From assembly GCF_017086405.1 (NCBI RefSeq), contig NZ_CP070973.1, forward strand, positions 4,372,739 to 4,436,738: 64,000 bases of DNA. The letters are read 5' to 3'. The position numbers were made by a program, and so were the translations under genes. Every line of letters starts with the position of its first letter. Within the stretch, counting starts at the first letter, position 1. The notes beneath the pieces are model-generated. The model worked only from the letters and a program-made list of their open reading frames with translations. It ran no database searches and was not told the origin of the DNA. Origin of the DNA: Mycobacterium gordonae (GTDB lineage Bacteria > Actinomycetota > Actinomycetes > Mycobacteriales > Mycobacteriaceae). This document shows positions 26,980 to 36,369 of the stretch, piece after piece.

Positions 26980-28401
26980 ATGACAATCATGGCCCCTGAG
27001 GCGGTTGGCGAGTCGCTCGACCCCCGCGACCCGCTGTTGCGTCTGAGCAACTTCCTCGACGACGGCAGCATCGAGTTGTTGCATGAGCGGGACCGCTCGG
27101 GTGTGCTTGCCGCGGCCGGCACCGTCAACGGTGTACGCACCGTTGCGTTCTGCACCGACGGCACCGTGATGGGTGGCGCGATGGGCGTCGAGGGTTGCGC
27201 GCACATCGTCAACGCCTACGACACCGCCATCGAGGAGCAGTGCCCGATCGTGGGGATCTGGCACTCGGGTGGTGCCCGGCTGGCCGAAGGCGTCAAGGCG
27301 CTGCACGCCGTCGGGCTCACCTTCGAGGCCATGATTCGCGCGTCCGGCTACATCCCGCAGATCTCGGTAGTCGTCGGCTTCGCGGCTGGCGGCGCCGCCT
27401 ACGGTCCGGCCTTGACCGACGTCATCGTGATGGCGCCGGAAAGCCGGGTCTTCGTCACCGGGCCCGACGTGGTCCGCAGCGTCACCGGCGAGGACGTCGA
27501 CATGGCTTCCCTGGGTGGGCCCGAAACCCACCACAAGAAGTCCGGGGTGTGCCACATCGTCGCCGACGACGAGCTGGACGCCTATGAGCGTGGTCGCCGG
27601 TTGGTTGGATTGTTCTGTCAGCAAGGCCATTTCGACCGGACCAAGGCCGAGGCCGGCGACACCGACATCAGGGCACTGCTGCCGGAGTCGTCGCGACGGG
27701 CCTACGACGTGCACCCGATCGTCCACGCGGTGCTGGACTCGGACACCCCGTTTGACGAGTTCCAGGCCAAGTGGGCGCCGTCGATGGTGGTCGGACTCGG
27801 CCGCCTGTCAGGCCGTACGGTCGGCGTGCTGGCCAACAACCCGCTGCGGCTGGGTGGTTGCCTGAACTCCGAAAGTGCGGAGAAGGCAGCGCGTTTCGTG
27901 CGCCTGTGCGACGCGTTCGGTATACCGCTGGTGGTCATCGTCGACGTGCCGGGGTATCTGCCCGGTGTCGACCAGGAGTGGGGCGGCGTGGTGCGACGCG
28001 GCGCCAAGCTGCTGCACGCCTTCGGCGAGGCCACGGTTCCGCGGGTCACTCTGGTGACGCGAAAGATCTACGGCGGGGCCTACATTGCGATGAACTCCCG
28101 TTCGCTGAACGCGACGAAGGTGTTCGCGTGGCCGGACGCCGAGGTCGCGGTGATGGGCGCCAAGGCCGCGGTTGGCATTCTGCACAAGCGCAAGCTCGCC
28201 GCAGCGCCCGACCACGAGCGCGAGGCGTTGCACGACGAGTTGGCCGCCGAGCACGAGCGCATCGCCGGTGGCGTGGACAGCGCCATCGACATCGGTGTGG
28301 TGGACGAGAAGATCGACCCGTCGCACACCCGCAGCAAGCTCTCCGAGGCGCTGGCTCAAGCACCCGCACGCCGCGGTCGCCACAAGAACATCCCGCTGTA
28401 A
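26980..28401 (+). CDS. accD6: Acetyl/propionyl-CoA carboxylase beta subunit AccD6
   Basis: 473 aa from the ATG at 26980 (MTIMAPEAVGESLDPRDPLLRL), preceded by TAGGAG. The carboxyltransferase crotonase folds are seen: GGAMGVEGCAHI and WHSGGARLAEGVKAL in the N-half, DVPGYLPGVDQEWGGVVRRGAKLL and YGGAYIAMNSRSL in the C-half. It makes malonyl-CoA with biotin carboxylase AccA3. Last gene of the operon, ended by the palindromic terminator at 28419-28464. Confidence 0.95.
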   Translation: MTIMAPEAVGESLDPRDPLLRLSNFLDDGSIELLHERDRSGVLAAAGTVNGVRTVAFCTDGTVMGGAMGVEGCAHIVNAYDTAIEEQCPIVGIWHSGGARLAEGVKALHAVGLTFEAMIRASGYIPQISVVVGFAAGGAAYGPALTDVIVMAPESRVFVTGPDVVRSVTGEDVDMASLGGPETHHKKSGVCHIVADDELDAYERGRRLVGLFCQQGHFDRTKAEAGDTDIRALLPESSRRAYDVHPIVHAVLDSDTPFDEFQAKWAPSMVVGLGRLSGRTVGVLANNPLRLGGCLNSESAEKAARFVRLCDAFGIPLVVIVDVPGYLPGVDQEWGGVVRRGAKLLHAFGEATVPRVTLVTRKIYGGAYIAMNSRSLNATKVFAWPDAEVAVMGAKAAVGILHKRKLAAAPDHEREALHDELAAEHERIAGGVDSAIDIGVVDEKIDPSHTRSKLSEALAQAPARRGRHKNIPL

Positions 28402-28418
28402 CGTTCTTTCTGCGATCA

Positions 28419-28464
28419 GACGCAAAAGCACCCGTTTCCGGCCGGAAACGGGTGCTTTTGCGTC
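28419..28464. terminator. 46-bp perfect palindrome, bidirectional terminator
   Basis: GACGCAAAAGCACCCGTTTC begins a 23-bp arm directly followed by its exact reverse complement. T-runs (GCTTTTGCGTC) lie at both outer ends. It sits between convergent accD6 and glpD1 and can stop transcription from either side. A related element is at 33715-33766. Confidence 0.85.
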
Positions 28465-28481
28465 TGGTCACCAGAGGCTGG

Positions 28482-30017
28482 TCACCCCCCACCCGCCAGG
28501 AACTCCTCAGCCACCGTTGTCACCTTCTCGCGGTCGCGCGGCACCAGCCCGATGCGGGTGCGCCGGTCGAGGATGTCACCGACCTCCAGGGCACCCTCAT
28601 GGGTGACGGCGTACTCGAACTCGGCTCTCGTCACGTCGATACCGTCGGCGACCGGGTCAGCGGGCCGCTCGCAGGTGGCCACCGCGAGCACGTTGGCCGC
28701 CTCGGCGCCGTACCGCGCCACCATGGAGGCGGGCACGTTACCCGGGCCCGCGGCCGGGCCCGGATTGGCCGCGGCCCCGATCAGCGGCAAATTGCGGGTG
28801 CGGCAGTCACCGGCGCGCAGCGCCCGCACCTTGACCGCCCGGTTGAGCACATCCTCTGCCATGTAGCGGTATTCGGTGAGCTTGCCCCCCACCACGCTGA
28901 TCACCCCGGTCGGCGATTCGAAGATGGCGTGATCGCGCGAGACATCGGCGGTGCGTCCTTGACCAGTGTCGATCAGCGGCCGCAGACCGGCATACGAACC
29001 GATCACGTCGGACGACGAGACGGTGGTCCCCAACGCGGTGTTGACCGTGTCGAGCAGGAAGGCGATCTCCGCCGAAGAGGGCTCCGGCACATCCGGAATG
29101 GGGCCGGGCGCGTCCTCGTCAGTCAGCCCGAGGTAGATCCGCCCGAGCTGCTCGGGCATGGCGAACACGAACCTGTTTAGCTCCCCGGGAATGGGAATGG
29201 TCAGCGCCGCAGTGGGATTGCCGAACGCCGCGGCGTCGAACACCAGATGCGTTCCGCGGCTTGGACGCAGCTTCAACGCCGGGTCGATGTCACCGCCCCA
29301 TACCCCGGCCGCGTTGATCACCGCGCCGGCCTTCACCTCGAACGACTCCCCGGTCCGCTGGTCGGTCAGCCGCACCGAGGTCGCGGTGGCCTGTGAGGCG
29401 GCGACGTAGGTGAGGATGCGGGCGCCGTGCTGGGCAGCGGTGCGCGCCACCGCCGTCACCAGCCTCGCGTCGTCGATCAGCTGTCCGTCGTAGTTGAGCA
29501 GCCCCCCCGCCAGGCCGTCACGCTGGACCGTCGGCGCCATCTCCACGACCCGGCTCGCCGAGATCCGGCGCGACCGGGGCAACGTCGACGACGACGTCCC
29601 CGCCATGATCCGCAACGCGTCGCCGGCCAGGAAGCCCACCCGCACCATGGCACGGTTGACGTGGTTCATCGCGGGCAGCAGCGGAACCAGTTGCGGCATC
29701 GCATGAACCAGGTGAGGGGCGTTGCGCGACATCAGAATTCCGCGCTCGATGGCGCTGCGCCTAGCGATGCCGATGTTGCCGCTGGCCAGGTAGCGCAGCC
29801 CGCCGTGCACCAGTTTCGAGCTCCACCGGCTGGTGCCGAACGCCAGGTCCTGCTTCTCGACCAGAGCCGTGCGCAGCCCCCGGGACGCGGCGTCGAGGGC
29901 GATGCCGACTCCGGTGATACCCCCGCCAATCACGACGACATCCAGTTCGGAGCCGTCGGCCAGGGCGGTCAGGTCTGCGGTGCGACGGGCGGCGTTGAGA
30001 GCGGTCAGGTTCTCCAT
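28482..30017 (-). CDS. glpD1: Glycerol-3-phosphate dehydrogenase
   Basis: 511 aa, matching Rv2249c. FAD motif VVVIGGGITGVGIALDAASRG (~28-48), DLAFGTSRWSSKLVHGGLRYL, which is the GlpD signature, and a C-terminal cap domain. Membrane-associated; oxidises glycerol-3-phosphate to DHAP and passes electrons to quinone. The ATG overlaps the stop of the TetR gene by 1 nt, so the regulator probably controls it. Confidence 0.92.
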   Translation of the reverse strand: MENLTALNAARRTADLTALADGSELDVVVIGGGITGVGIALDAASRGLRTALVEKQDLAFGTSRWSSKLVHGGLRYLASGNIGIARRSAIERGILMSRNAPHLVHAMPQLVPLLPAMNHVNRAMVRVGFLAGDALRIMAGTSSSTLPRSRRISASRVVEMAPTVQRDGLAGGLLNYDGQLIDDARLVTAVARTAAQHGARILTYVAASQATATSVRLTDQRTGESFEVKAGAVINAAGVWGGDIDPALKLRPSRGTHLVFDAAAFGNPTAALTIPIPGELNRFVFAMPEQLGRIYLGLTDEDAPGPIPDVPEPSSAEIAFLLDTVNTALGTTVSSSDVIGSYAGLRPLIDTGQGRTADVSRDHAIFESPTGVISVVGGKLTEYRYMAEDVLNRAVKVRALRAGDCRTRNLPLIGAAANPGPAAGPGNVPASMVARYGAEAANVLAVATCERPADPVADGIDVTRAEFEYAVTHEGALEVGDILDRRTRIGLVPRDREKVTTVAEEFLAGGG

Positions 30018-30580
30018 CAGGACAGGTATCCGTTCAGTGTGTAGGCGAGTTGGGTGGCCAGGGCCTCGTCGTCGAGGATCGGTTTGACGATGTCGGCAGA
30101 TTGGATGGTGGACTGGGCGATCAGCAGGATCATGGTCGCGAACTGACGAGGGTCACCGGGCCGAACGCTGCCGGCGCGCTGCGCCTCAGCCAGCCGCTGG
30201 GCCAGGCCTTCGATCAGGAACTGCTGGCTGACGCCGAGACGCTCGGTGATGTACACCCGGGCCAGCTCGGAGTGCATCACCGACTTGATCAGCTCGTCGC
30301 GGCGCAACCGGTCGGCCACCGCCACCACCTGTTGCACCAGCGCCTCCCGGTCGTTGCCCTCGAAGGGGACCTGCCGCATCACATCGGTGATGTGGTCGGT
30401 CAACAGTGTCGACATGATCGACTGGGTGTCCGGCCATCGGCGGTAGACCGTCGGACGGCTCACTCCGGCACGGCGGGCGATTTCGGCCAGAGTCACCCGG
30501 TCGGCACCGAAATCGACCACACAGCTGGCAGCGGCAGCTAATATCCGATCCCCGGTATCCAAATTTGGGTCATTACTCAT
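30017..30580 (-). CDS. TetR-family transcriptional regulator
   Basis: 187 aa from the ATG at 30580 (MSNDPNLDTGDRILAAAASCV), in the position of Rv2250c. HTH: VTLAEIARRAGVSRPTVYRRWPDTQSI. The C-terminal ligand domain is helical with no clear homology. An ATG at 30589 is possible. It forms an operon with glpD1 and is divergent from the FAD oxidase gene, so it may repress both in response to a lipid-derived ligand. Confidence 0.9.
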   Translation of the reverse strand: MSNDPNLDTGDRILAAAASCVVDFGADRVTLAEIARRAGVSRPTVYRRWPDTQSIMSTLLTDHITDVMRQVPFEGNDREALVQQVVAVADRLRRDELIKSVMHSELARVYITERLGVSQQFLIEGLAQRLAEAQRAGSVRPGDPRQFATMILLIAQSTIQSADIVKPILDDEALATQLAYTLNGYLS

Positions 30581-30590
30581 TGACACCATG

Positions 30591-30603
30591 TGTAATACTG
30601 TAA
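30591..30603. promoter_or_regulatory. TGTAA direct repeat in the TetR/oxidase divergent region
   Basis: TGTAA at 30591-30595 and 30599-30603, eight bases apart, in the 26-bp gap just upstream of the oxidase ATG. Possible operator or -10 region; too short to be sure. Confidence 0.3.
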
Positions 30604-30606
30604 CGC

Positions 30607-32217
30607 ATGACGCACCTTGAGGAACTCCTTCCGCCGATGAAATGGAACGCGTGGGGGGACCCCGCCGCGGCCAAGCCACTCTCCGATGGAGTCCGCACTC
30701 TGCTCAAGCAGGTTGTGGGCCTTGATGATTCCGATGCGGCCGAGCTGCAGCCCGACGAGGTGAAGCTGCGCGAATGCGCCCTGTCACAGGCCGATCAGGA
30801 CGCGCTCGCCAAGATCGTCGGCAGCGAATTCTTCCGCACCACCGACCGCGACCGGCTCCTGCACGCCGGTGGCAAGTCCACCCTCGACCTGCTGCGCCGC
30901 AAAGACCGCGACGTCCAGGATGCACCCGACGCGGTCCTGCTGCCCGCCGACGACGACACGGTCTTGGAGATCCTGCGCTACTGCTCCGATCACGGCATCG
31001 CGGTGGTCCCGTTCGGCGGCGGCACCAACGTCACCGGTGGGCTGGACCCCACCCGCGGGCAGTTCTCCGCCGTGATCTCGCTGGATCTGCGCCGTTTCAA
31101 CGAGTTGCACTCCATGGACACGGTCTCCGGCATCGCCGAGCTGGGCGGCGGCGTCACCGGCCCGGATGCCGAGCGATTGCTGGGCGAACACGGCTTTTCC
31201 CTCGGCCATTTCCCGCAGAGCTGGGAGTACGCCACCATCGGCGGCTTCGCGGCGACCCGCTCGTCGGGCCAGGACTCCGCCGGCTACGGACGGTTCAACG
31301 AGATGATCATGGGACTGCGCATGGTCACCCCGGTCGGCATCTGGGACCTGGGCCGGGTAGCGGCCTCGGCGGCCGGACCGGATCTGCGTCAGCTGGCGAT
31401 CGGTTCGGAAGGCACCCTGGGCGTCATCACCAAGGTGCGGCTGCGGGTGCACCCGGTCCCCGAGACCACCCGTTACGAGGCGTGGTCCTTCCCGGATTTC
31501 GCGACCGGAGTCGCCGCCCTGCGTGCCATCACCCAGACCGGCACCGGCCCCACCGTCGTGCGGCTTTCCGATGAGGCAGAGACCGGAGTGAACCTGGCGA
31601 CGCATGAGACGATCGGCGACAACCAAAGCAGCGGAGGCTGTTTGGGCCTGACCCTGTTCGAGGGCACCACAGAGCACACCGAGAGTCGACACGCCGAGAC
31701 CCGCGCGCTGCTGGAGGCCAGCGGCGGCACATCGCTGGGCGAGGCCCCGGCCAAGACGTGGGAGCACGGCCGGTTCAGCGCGCCGTATCTACGCGACTCC
31801 ATGCTGGCCGCCGGCGCGCTGTGCGAAACGCTGGAGACCGCGACCGACTGGTCCAACATCCCCGCGCTCAAGGCGGCCGTCACCCAGGCACTTACCTCTT
31901 CGCTGGCCGAGTCGGGCACCCCGGCACTGGTCATGTGCCACGTGTCGCACGTCTACCCGACCGGCGCCTCGCTGTACTTCACCGTGGTCGCCGGGCAGCG
32001 CGGCAACCCGATCGAGCAGTGGTGGGCCGCCAAAAAGGCCGCGTGCGACGCGATCATGGCCACCGGCGGCACCATCACCCACCACCACGCCGTCGGCGCC
32101 GACCACCGAGCGTGGATGCCCGACGAGGTGGGCGATCTCGGCGTGCAGGTGTTGCGCGCCGCGAAGGCCACCCTGGATCCAGCCGGAATTCTCAACCCCG
32201 GCAAACTGATTCCGTGA
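30607..32217 (+). CDS. FAD-linked oxidase (alkyldihydroxyacetonephosphate synthase-like)
   Basis: 536 aa, positional ortholog of Rv2251. FAD_binding_4 domain: DAVLLPADDDTVLEILRYCSDHG, VPFGGGTNVTGG (PP loop) and IGGFAATRSSGQDSAGYGRFNE. FAD-oxidase C-terminal domain ends HHHAVGADHRAWMPDEVG, with the His-rich active-site region of AGPS-like enzymes. ATG at 30607. The neighbouring glpD1, TetR and lipid kinase suggest glycerolipid or ether-lipid metabolism. Its stop overlaps the GTG of the lipid kinase. Confidence 0.88.
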   Translation: MTHLEELLPPMKWNAWGDPAAAKPLSDGVRTLLKQVVGLDDSDAAELQPDEVKLRECALSQADQDALAKIVGSEFFRTTDRDRLLHAGGKSTLDLLRRKDRDVQDAPDAVLLPADDDTVLEILRYCSDHGIAVVPFGGGTNVTGGLDPTRGQFSAVISLDLRRFNELHSMDTVSGIAELGGGVTGPDAERLLGEHGFSLGHFPQSWEYATIGGFAATRSSGQDSAGYGRFNEMIMGLRMVTPVGIWDLGRVAASAAGPDLRQLAIGSEGTLGVITKVRLRVHPVPETTRYEAWSFPDFATGVAALRAITQTGTGPTVVRLSDEAETGVNLATHETIGDNQSSGGCLGLTLFEGTTEHTESRHAETRALLEASGGTSLGEAPAKTWEHGRFSAPYLRDSMLAAGALCETLETATDWSNIPALKAAVTQALTSSLAESGTPALVMCHVSHVYPTGASLYFTVVAGQRGNPIEQWWAAKKAACDAIMATGGTITHHHAVGADHRAWMPDEVGDLGVQVLRAAKATLDPAGILNPGKLIP

Positions 32218-33161
32218 CGCAGCAGTCCCCCGTCCTGAGCCGGCACGAAATCGGCAAGGTCACCGCGCTGACCAATCCCCTGTCCGGGCACGGCGCCGCG
32301 ATCGAGGCGGCGCAACGCGCGATCGCGCGCTTTCACAAGCGCGGGATCGAAGTCGTCGAGATCATCGGCGACGGTGCCGAAGACGCCCGGTTTCTGGTGG
32401 CCGCGGCATTGGAGAAGGGCACCGACGCGGTCGTCGTCACCGGCGGCGACGGCGTCATCTCCAATGCCCTGCAGGTGCTGGCGCAAACCGATGTGCCGAT
32501 GGGCATCATCCCGGCCGGCACGGGCAACGACCACGCCCGTGAATTCGGTATTCCCACAAAGGATCCCGAAGCCGCGGCAGATATCGTGGTGGACGGCTGG
32601 ACGGAAACGATCGACCTAGGGCGGATCCGCGATCAGCATGGTGTCAACAAGTGGTTCGGCACCGTAGCGGCAACGGGATTCGACTCCCTGGTGACCGACC
32701 GGGCCAACCGGATGACCTGGCCGCACGGGCGGATGCGCTACTACATCGCCATACTCGCCGAAATGTCGCGACTGCGGTTGCTGCCGTTCCGGTTGGTGCT
32801 CGACGGGCAGCAGGTGATCGAAACCGAGCTCACAATGACGGCTTTCGGCAACACCCGCAGTTACGGGGGTGGAATGCTGATCTGCCCCAACGCCGACCGG
32901 TCGGACGGCCTGCTCGACCTCACCATGGTGAGGTCCGAGTCTCGAACGAAGCTGATCCGCTTCTTCCCCACCGCACTGAAGGGCGCGCACGTGGAACTCG
33001 ACGAGGTCACCACCGCACGGGCCAAGACCGTCGAAATCGAGTGCCCCGGCATCAACGTGTACGCCGACGGCGACTACGCCTGTCCGCTGCCCGCCGAAAT
33101 CTCCGCGGTGCCGGCTGCGCTGCAGGTGCTGCGTCCGGCCCTTCCGGCGGCCAGGGTGTAA
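32214..33161 (+). CDS. Diacylglycerol/lipid kinase
   Basis: 315 aa from the GTG at 32214, in GTGA overlapping the upstream stop. DAGK catalytic signatures: TNPLSGHG near the N-terminus, VVTGGDGVISNALQ and GIIPAGTGNDHAREFGI. C-terminal beta domain ends INVYADGDYACPLP. Ortholog by position of Rv2252, which phosphorylates diacylglycerol and affects PIM synthesis. Cytoplasmic or membrane-peripheral. Confidence 0.9.
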   Translation: MTQQSPVLSRHEIGKVTALTNPLSGHGAAIEAAQRAIARFHKRGIEVVEIIGDGAEDARFLVAAALEKGTDAVVVTGGDGVISNALQVLAQTDVPMGIIPAGTGNDHAREFGIPTKDPEAAADIVVDGWTETIDLGRIRDQHGVNKWFGTVAATGFDSLVTDRANRMTWPHGRMRYYIAILAEMSRLRLLPFRLVLDGQQVIETELTMTAFGNTRSYGGGMLICPNADRSDGLLDLTMVRSESRTKLIRFFPTALKGAHVELDEVTTARAKTVEIECPGINVYADGDYACPLPAEISAVPAALQVLRPALPAARV

Positions 33162-33183
33162 CGCTCCGGTCACGCGGCGCGAC

Positions 33184-33705
33184 ATGTTCAGCATGTCGGG
33201 TTGTGGCAAGACAGCGCTGGTCGCTGCAGCAGGTTTAGGTGCGTCGCTCTGGCTGGCCCCGTCGGCCCACGCGGGTGAAGTCGCTTCGTGGAACGGCGAA
33301 TACCTTGTCGTGCTCGGCGCCAACGCGAAATCCGGTACCAGCGCGGCGGCCGGTCAGCCCGAATTCGCCCACCGATCCACTGTCTCGTTCACCTCGAACT
33401 GTGCGGCGGGCGTCTGCGTGGCCACGGTGGACAACCCTGCCCCACCGAAGAACGAATCGATGCCGCGCACAATCGAATTCACCTGGAACGGGTCTCAGTG
33501 GGTGCGCGAGATGACCTGGAAATGGGACTGCCTGCTGCCGGACGGCACAGTCGAATACGATCCGGCGAAATCGATAACGGTCTACACGCCAGGGCAGTAC
33601 GGCATCCTCACCGGCGTCTTCCACACCGACATCGCCAGCGGCGCGTGCCAGGGCAACGTCGATATGCCGGTATCGGCCAAGCCGATTTCTGGTTCGGTCA
33701 CCTGA
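33184..33705 (+). CDS. Secreted protein of the Rv2253 type
   Basis: 173 aa. Signal peptide: KTALVAAAGLGASLWLAPSAHAG, cleaved after AHA. The mature protein repeats short motifs around TWNGSQWVREMTWKWDC and TPGQYGILTGVFHTDI, with four cysteines likely in two disulfides. Known as a conserved mycobacterial exported protein without assigned function. Two start codons (MFSM) are possible. Followed by a terminator hairpin. Confidence 0.85.
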   Translation: MFSMSGCGKTALVAAAGLGASLWLAPSAHAGEVASWNGEYLVVLGANAKSGTSAAAGQPEFAHRSTVSFTSNCAAGVCVATVDNPAPPKNESMPRTIEFTWNGSQWVREMTWKWDCLLPDGTVEYDPAKSITVYTPGQYGILTGVFHTDIASGACQGNVDMPVSAKPISGSVT

Positions 33706-33714
33706 CCCCGCCGA

Positions 33715-33766
33715 GCAGACACAAAAGCACCTCGGAACACATGTTCCGGGGTGCTTTTGTGTCTGC
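33715..33766. terminator. 52-bp near-perfect palindrome, bidirectional terminator
   Basis: GCAGACACAAAAGCACC on the left, GGTGCTTTTGTGTCTGC on the right, with a CGGAACA/TGTTCCG inner stem and one mismatch per arm. It lies between the convergent secreted-protein and DUF3145 genes. The CAAAAGCACC arm is shared with the terminator at 28419-28464. Confidence 0.8.
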
Positions 33767-33775
33767 TCGCGAAAC

Positions 33776-34288
33776 TCAGCCCACGCCCCTGCTCAGCCAG
33801 GTGACCTCGCCGGCGTCGCCGCCGTCGCGATACGCCTCGAGCGCCTCATCCCACGCGGTGCCGAGCACCGAATCCATCTCGGCGGCAAGGGTGTCGGCGC
33901 CCTGAGCCATCAGCGTCCGCAACCGCATCTCGCCAACCATGATGTCGCCGTTGGCGCTCATCGCCCCGCTCCACAGCCCCAACTGCGGAGTGTGGCTGAA
34001 TCGGTGACCGTCGACGCCGGGGCTGGGATCCTCGGTGACTTCGAAACGCAGCACCGACCAGGAACGCAAGGCGTTCGCCAAACGGGCACCCGTCCCGACC
34101 GGTCCCACCCAGTTCGTGACGGCACGCAACTGCCCGGGCATGGCCGGCTGTGGCGTCCACACCAAATTCGCCTTGGCTTGCAAGGTCGACGACAACGCCC
34201 ACTCGACATGCGGGCACACCGCCGCCGGCGAGGCGTGGACGTAAACCACACCAGCCGTCACGTCGGCGAACTGATTCGACGCACGCAT
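33776..34288 (-). CDS. DUF3145 family protein
   Basis: 170 aa, corresponding to Rv2256c. Begins MRASNQFADVTAGVVYVHASP, with a mid-protein NWVGPVGTGARLANALRSWSVLRFEV block and the acidic C-terminus GTAWDEALEAYRDGGDAGEVTWL typical of DUF3145. Soluble, actinobacterial, function unknown. ATG at 34288 preceded by AAGGAG. Confidence 0.85.
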   Translation of the reverse strand: MRASNQFADVTAGVVYVHASPAAVCPHVEWALSSTLQAKANLVWTPQPAMPGQLRAVTNWVGPVGTGARLANALRSWSVLRFEVTEDPSPGVDGHRFSHTPQLGLWSGAMSANGDIMVGEMRLRTLMAQGADTLAAEMDSVLGTAWDEALEAYRDGGDAGEVTWLSRGVG

Positions 34289-34417
34289 CTTCTTGCTCCT
34301 TCGGTTCCACGAGGGACGTCTTCCCCAACGACCTGGTGAACCCGATCAAGCAGCTACTGCGCGATATATTTTCTTGTGTCTTGCGTGTCTATTGTGCCCT
34401 GTGATGCCCATGTTGCG

Positions 34418-35254
34418 CTAGTGTGCATTTTCCTTTCGGGCATGAGCGCCTAAAACCGCATCCGAAAGGGCAGGCCAGGGCTGCAGCGCCCACTGACCGA
34501 AGTCGCGGTCGGTGAGCACCACCAGCGCCAGGTCCGCCTCGGGGTCCACCCAGACGAAGCCGCCTGACTGCCCGAAATGGCCGTACGTGCGCACCGAGTT
34601 GCGAGCACCCGTCCAGTGCGGCGACTTCGAATCGCGCAGCTCAAACCCCAGCCCCCAGTCGTTGGGCCGCTGCGAGCCGTACCCGGGCAGCACTCCGCCG
34701 AGGCCCGGGAACTGCACCGTGGTCGCGTCGGCGTGCATCTGCGCCGAGACCGTGGCCGGACGCAGCAGGTCCCCCGCGAACCGGGCCAGGTCGTCAACCG
34801 TGGAGGTGGCGCCGAAACCGGCGGTATCAGCGCCCCCGTCGAGGCGGGTGGCCGTCATGCCCAGCGGTTCGCACACCGCCTCGGTGAGGTAGCGACCGAA
34901 CTTGATGCCCGACTCGCGCTCGATCACCTGGGCCAGCACGGCGAACCCGTAGTTCGAGTAGATCCGGCGGGTCCCCGGCCGGGCCAGCACCTCGCCGGAA
35001 AGCATGGCCAGTCCCGACGCATGCGCAAGCAGGTGCCGGATGGTCGACCCGGGCGGTCCGGCCTCGGTATCGAGATCGACGACGCCTTCCTCGACGGCTA
35101 TCTGCGCGGCCCGGGCCACGATCGGTTTGGTGACCGACGCCAGCGCGAAGACACGCGCGGTGTCGCCGTGCGTGGTCAGCACGCCGCTCGGGCCCACGAC
35201 CGCGCCCGCGGCGTTCGGGACCGGCCAGTCCTCCAAGACGTCGAGAGCGCTCAT
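34418..35254 (-). CDS. Beta-lactamase-fold serine hydrolase (esterase)
   Basis: 278 aa, counterpart of Rv2257c. Class C-like/EstB motifs: ASVTKP (SxxK, ~39-44), YSNYGF (YxN, ~98-103) and HFGQSGGF near the C-terminus (HxG). No signal peptide, so probably a cytoplasmic esterase rather than a drug-degrading lactamase. Its start lies 1 nt from the methyltransferase stop; the two are likely co-transcribed. Confidence 0.88.
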   Translation of the reverse strand: MSALDVLEDWPVPNAAGAVVGPSGVLTTHGDTARVFALASVTKPIVARAAQIAVEEGVVDLDTEAGPPGSTIRHLLAHASGLAMLSGEVLARPGTRRIYSNYGFAVLAQVIERESGIKFGRYLTEAVCEPLGMTATRLDGGADTAGFGATSTVDDLARFAGDLLRPATVSAQMHADATTVQFPGLGGVLPGYGSQRPNDWGLGFELRDSKSPHWTGARNSVRTYGHFGQSGGFVWVDPEADLALVVLTDRDFGQWALQPWPALSDAVLGAHARKENAH

Positions 35255-36337
35255 CTACTTGCGAGCGATGTAGTAGTTGTTGATCGGGTCGGACTCGACT
35301 TCGGCGACCACCACGTCGTCGAAGCCGGCGTCGGCGAGCATCGCGGTGGCCAACTGCGTGCCCCACGCCGCCCCGAGCCCCGCGCCGTCGTGAGCCAGCG
35401 ACACCGTCATGCAATGCATCAACGACACCGTGTACAAGTAGGTGCTCATCGGCACGTCGACGTTCTCCTCGAGCCGGCTTGATGCCTTGATGTCCGCCAT
35501 CAGAAACACCCCGCCGGGGCGCAGGGCGCGGTGGATGTTCTCGAGCACGCGGGCCGGCTGCGCCTGGTCGTGAATGGCGTCGAATACCACGATGACGTCG
35601 TAAGTCGCCTCTTTGTCCAGCGTCGGCAGGTCGTGACTTTCGAAGGTGACGTTCTGCAGACCGAGCCGGGCGGCCTCGTCACGGCCGGCAGCAATCGCCT
35701 CTTCGGAGAAGTCGATGCCGGTGAACCGGCTGGCCGGAAACGCTTGAGCCATCACATTCACGGCATGCCCACTGCCGCAACCGAAGTCGGCGACATCGGC
35801 TCCGGATCGGAGACGTTCCGGCAGGCCGTCCACCAGCGGCAGCACCACATCGACGAGCCCGGCGTCGAACACCACCCCGCTCTGCTGGGCCATCAATGTG
35901 TGGAAGCGGGGATATTCGCTGTAGGGCAGGCCGCCGCCCACCCGGAAGCAGCCGAGGATCTTCTGCTCGACCTCACTGAGCAGCGGCACGAACTGTGCGA
36001 CCAACGCAAGGTTGTTCGGCCCGGCGGCGCTGGTCAGCACCGCGGCGCGCTGGGCGGGCAACGAATAGGTCCCGGTCTCGGGGTCGTAGTCGACCACGCG
36101 GCCGGTTGTCATGCCTCCCAGCCACTCTCGCACATATCGTTCGTCGAGCCGCGCGGCTTGGGCGATCTCCGCACTTGTGGATGGCGCCAGGCTGGCCATC
36201 GTCTCCAGCAGCCCGGTCTGATGCCCCAGACTCAGGAGCAGCGTCAGGCTGGCGTTGTCGATCGCCGACACCATGCGGTCGGTGAAGGCTTGGACTGTTT
36301 CGGGGACGGTTTCGGTGCCGGTCTCGGGTGCCGTCAT
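35255..36337 (-). CDS. SAM-dependent methyltransferase with N-terminal winged-helix region
   Basis: 360 aa, counterpart of Rv2258c. N-terminal HTH-like domain (SAEIAQAARLDERYVREWLGGM) as in small-molecule methyltransferases, then class I motifs: VADFGCGSGHAVNVMAQ (motif I), FTGIDFSEEAI and VIVVFDAIHDQAQPARVL. Substrate unknown. Divergent from mscR across ~30 bp. Confidence 0.88.
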   Translation of the reverse strand: MTAPETGTETVPETVQAFTDRMVSAIDNASLTLLLSLGHQTGLLETMASLAPSTSAEIAQAARLDERYVREWLGGMTTGRVVDYDPETGTYSLPAQRAAVLTSAAGPNNLALVAQFVPLLSEVEQKILGCFRVGGGLPYSEYPRFHTLMAQQSGVVFDAGLVDVVLPLVDGLPERLRSGADVADFGCGSGHAVNVMAQAFPASRFTGIDFSEEAIAAGRDEAARLGLQNVTFESHDLPTLDKEATYDVIVVFDAIHDQAQPARVLENIHRALRPGGVFLMADIKASSRLEENVDVPMSTYLYTVSLMHCMTVSLAHDGAGLGAAWGTQLATAMLADAGFDDVVVAEVESDPINNYYIARK

Positions 36338-36369
36338 GCGAAGCGACGCTACACCGTAGTTTGGACGCC

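Noticed and set aside
25572..27212. 546-aa minus-strand frame antisense to kasB/accD6
   Set aside because: Long antisense frames are expected in GC-rich DNA; composition is His/Arg/Asp-rich with no domain.
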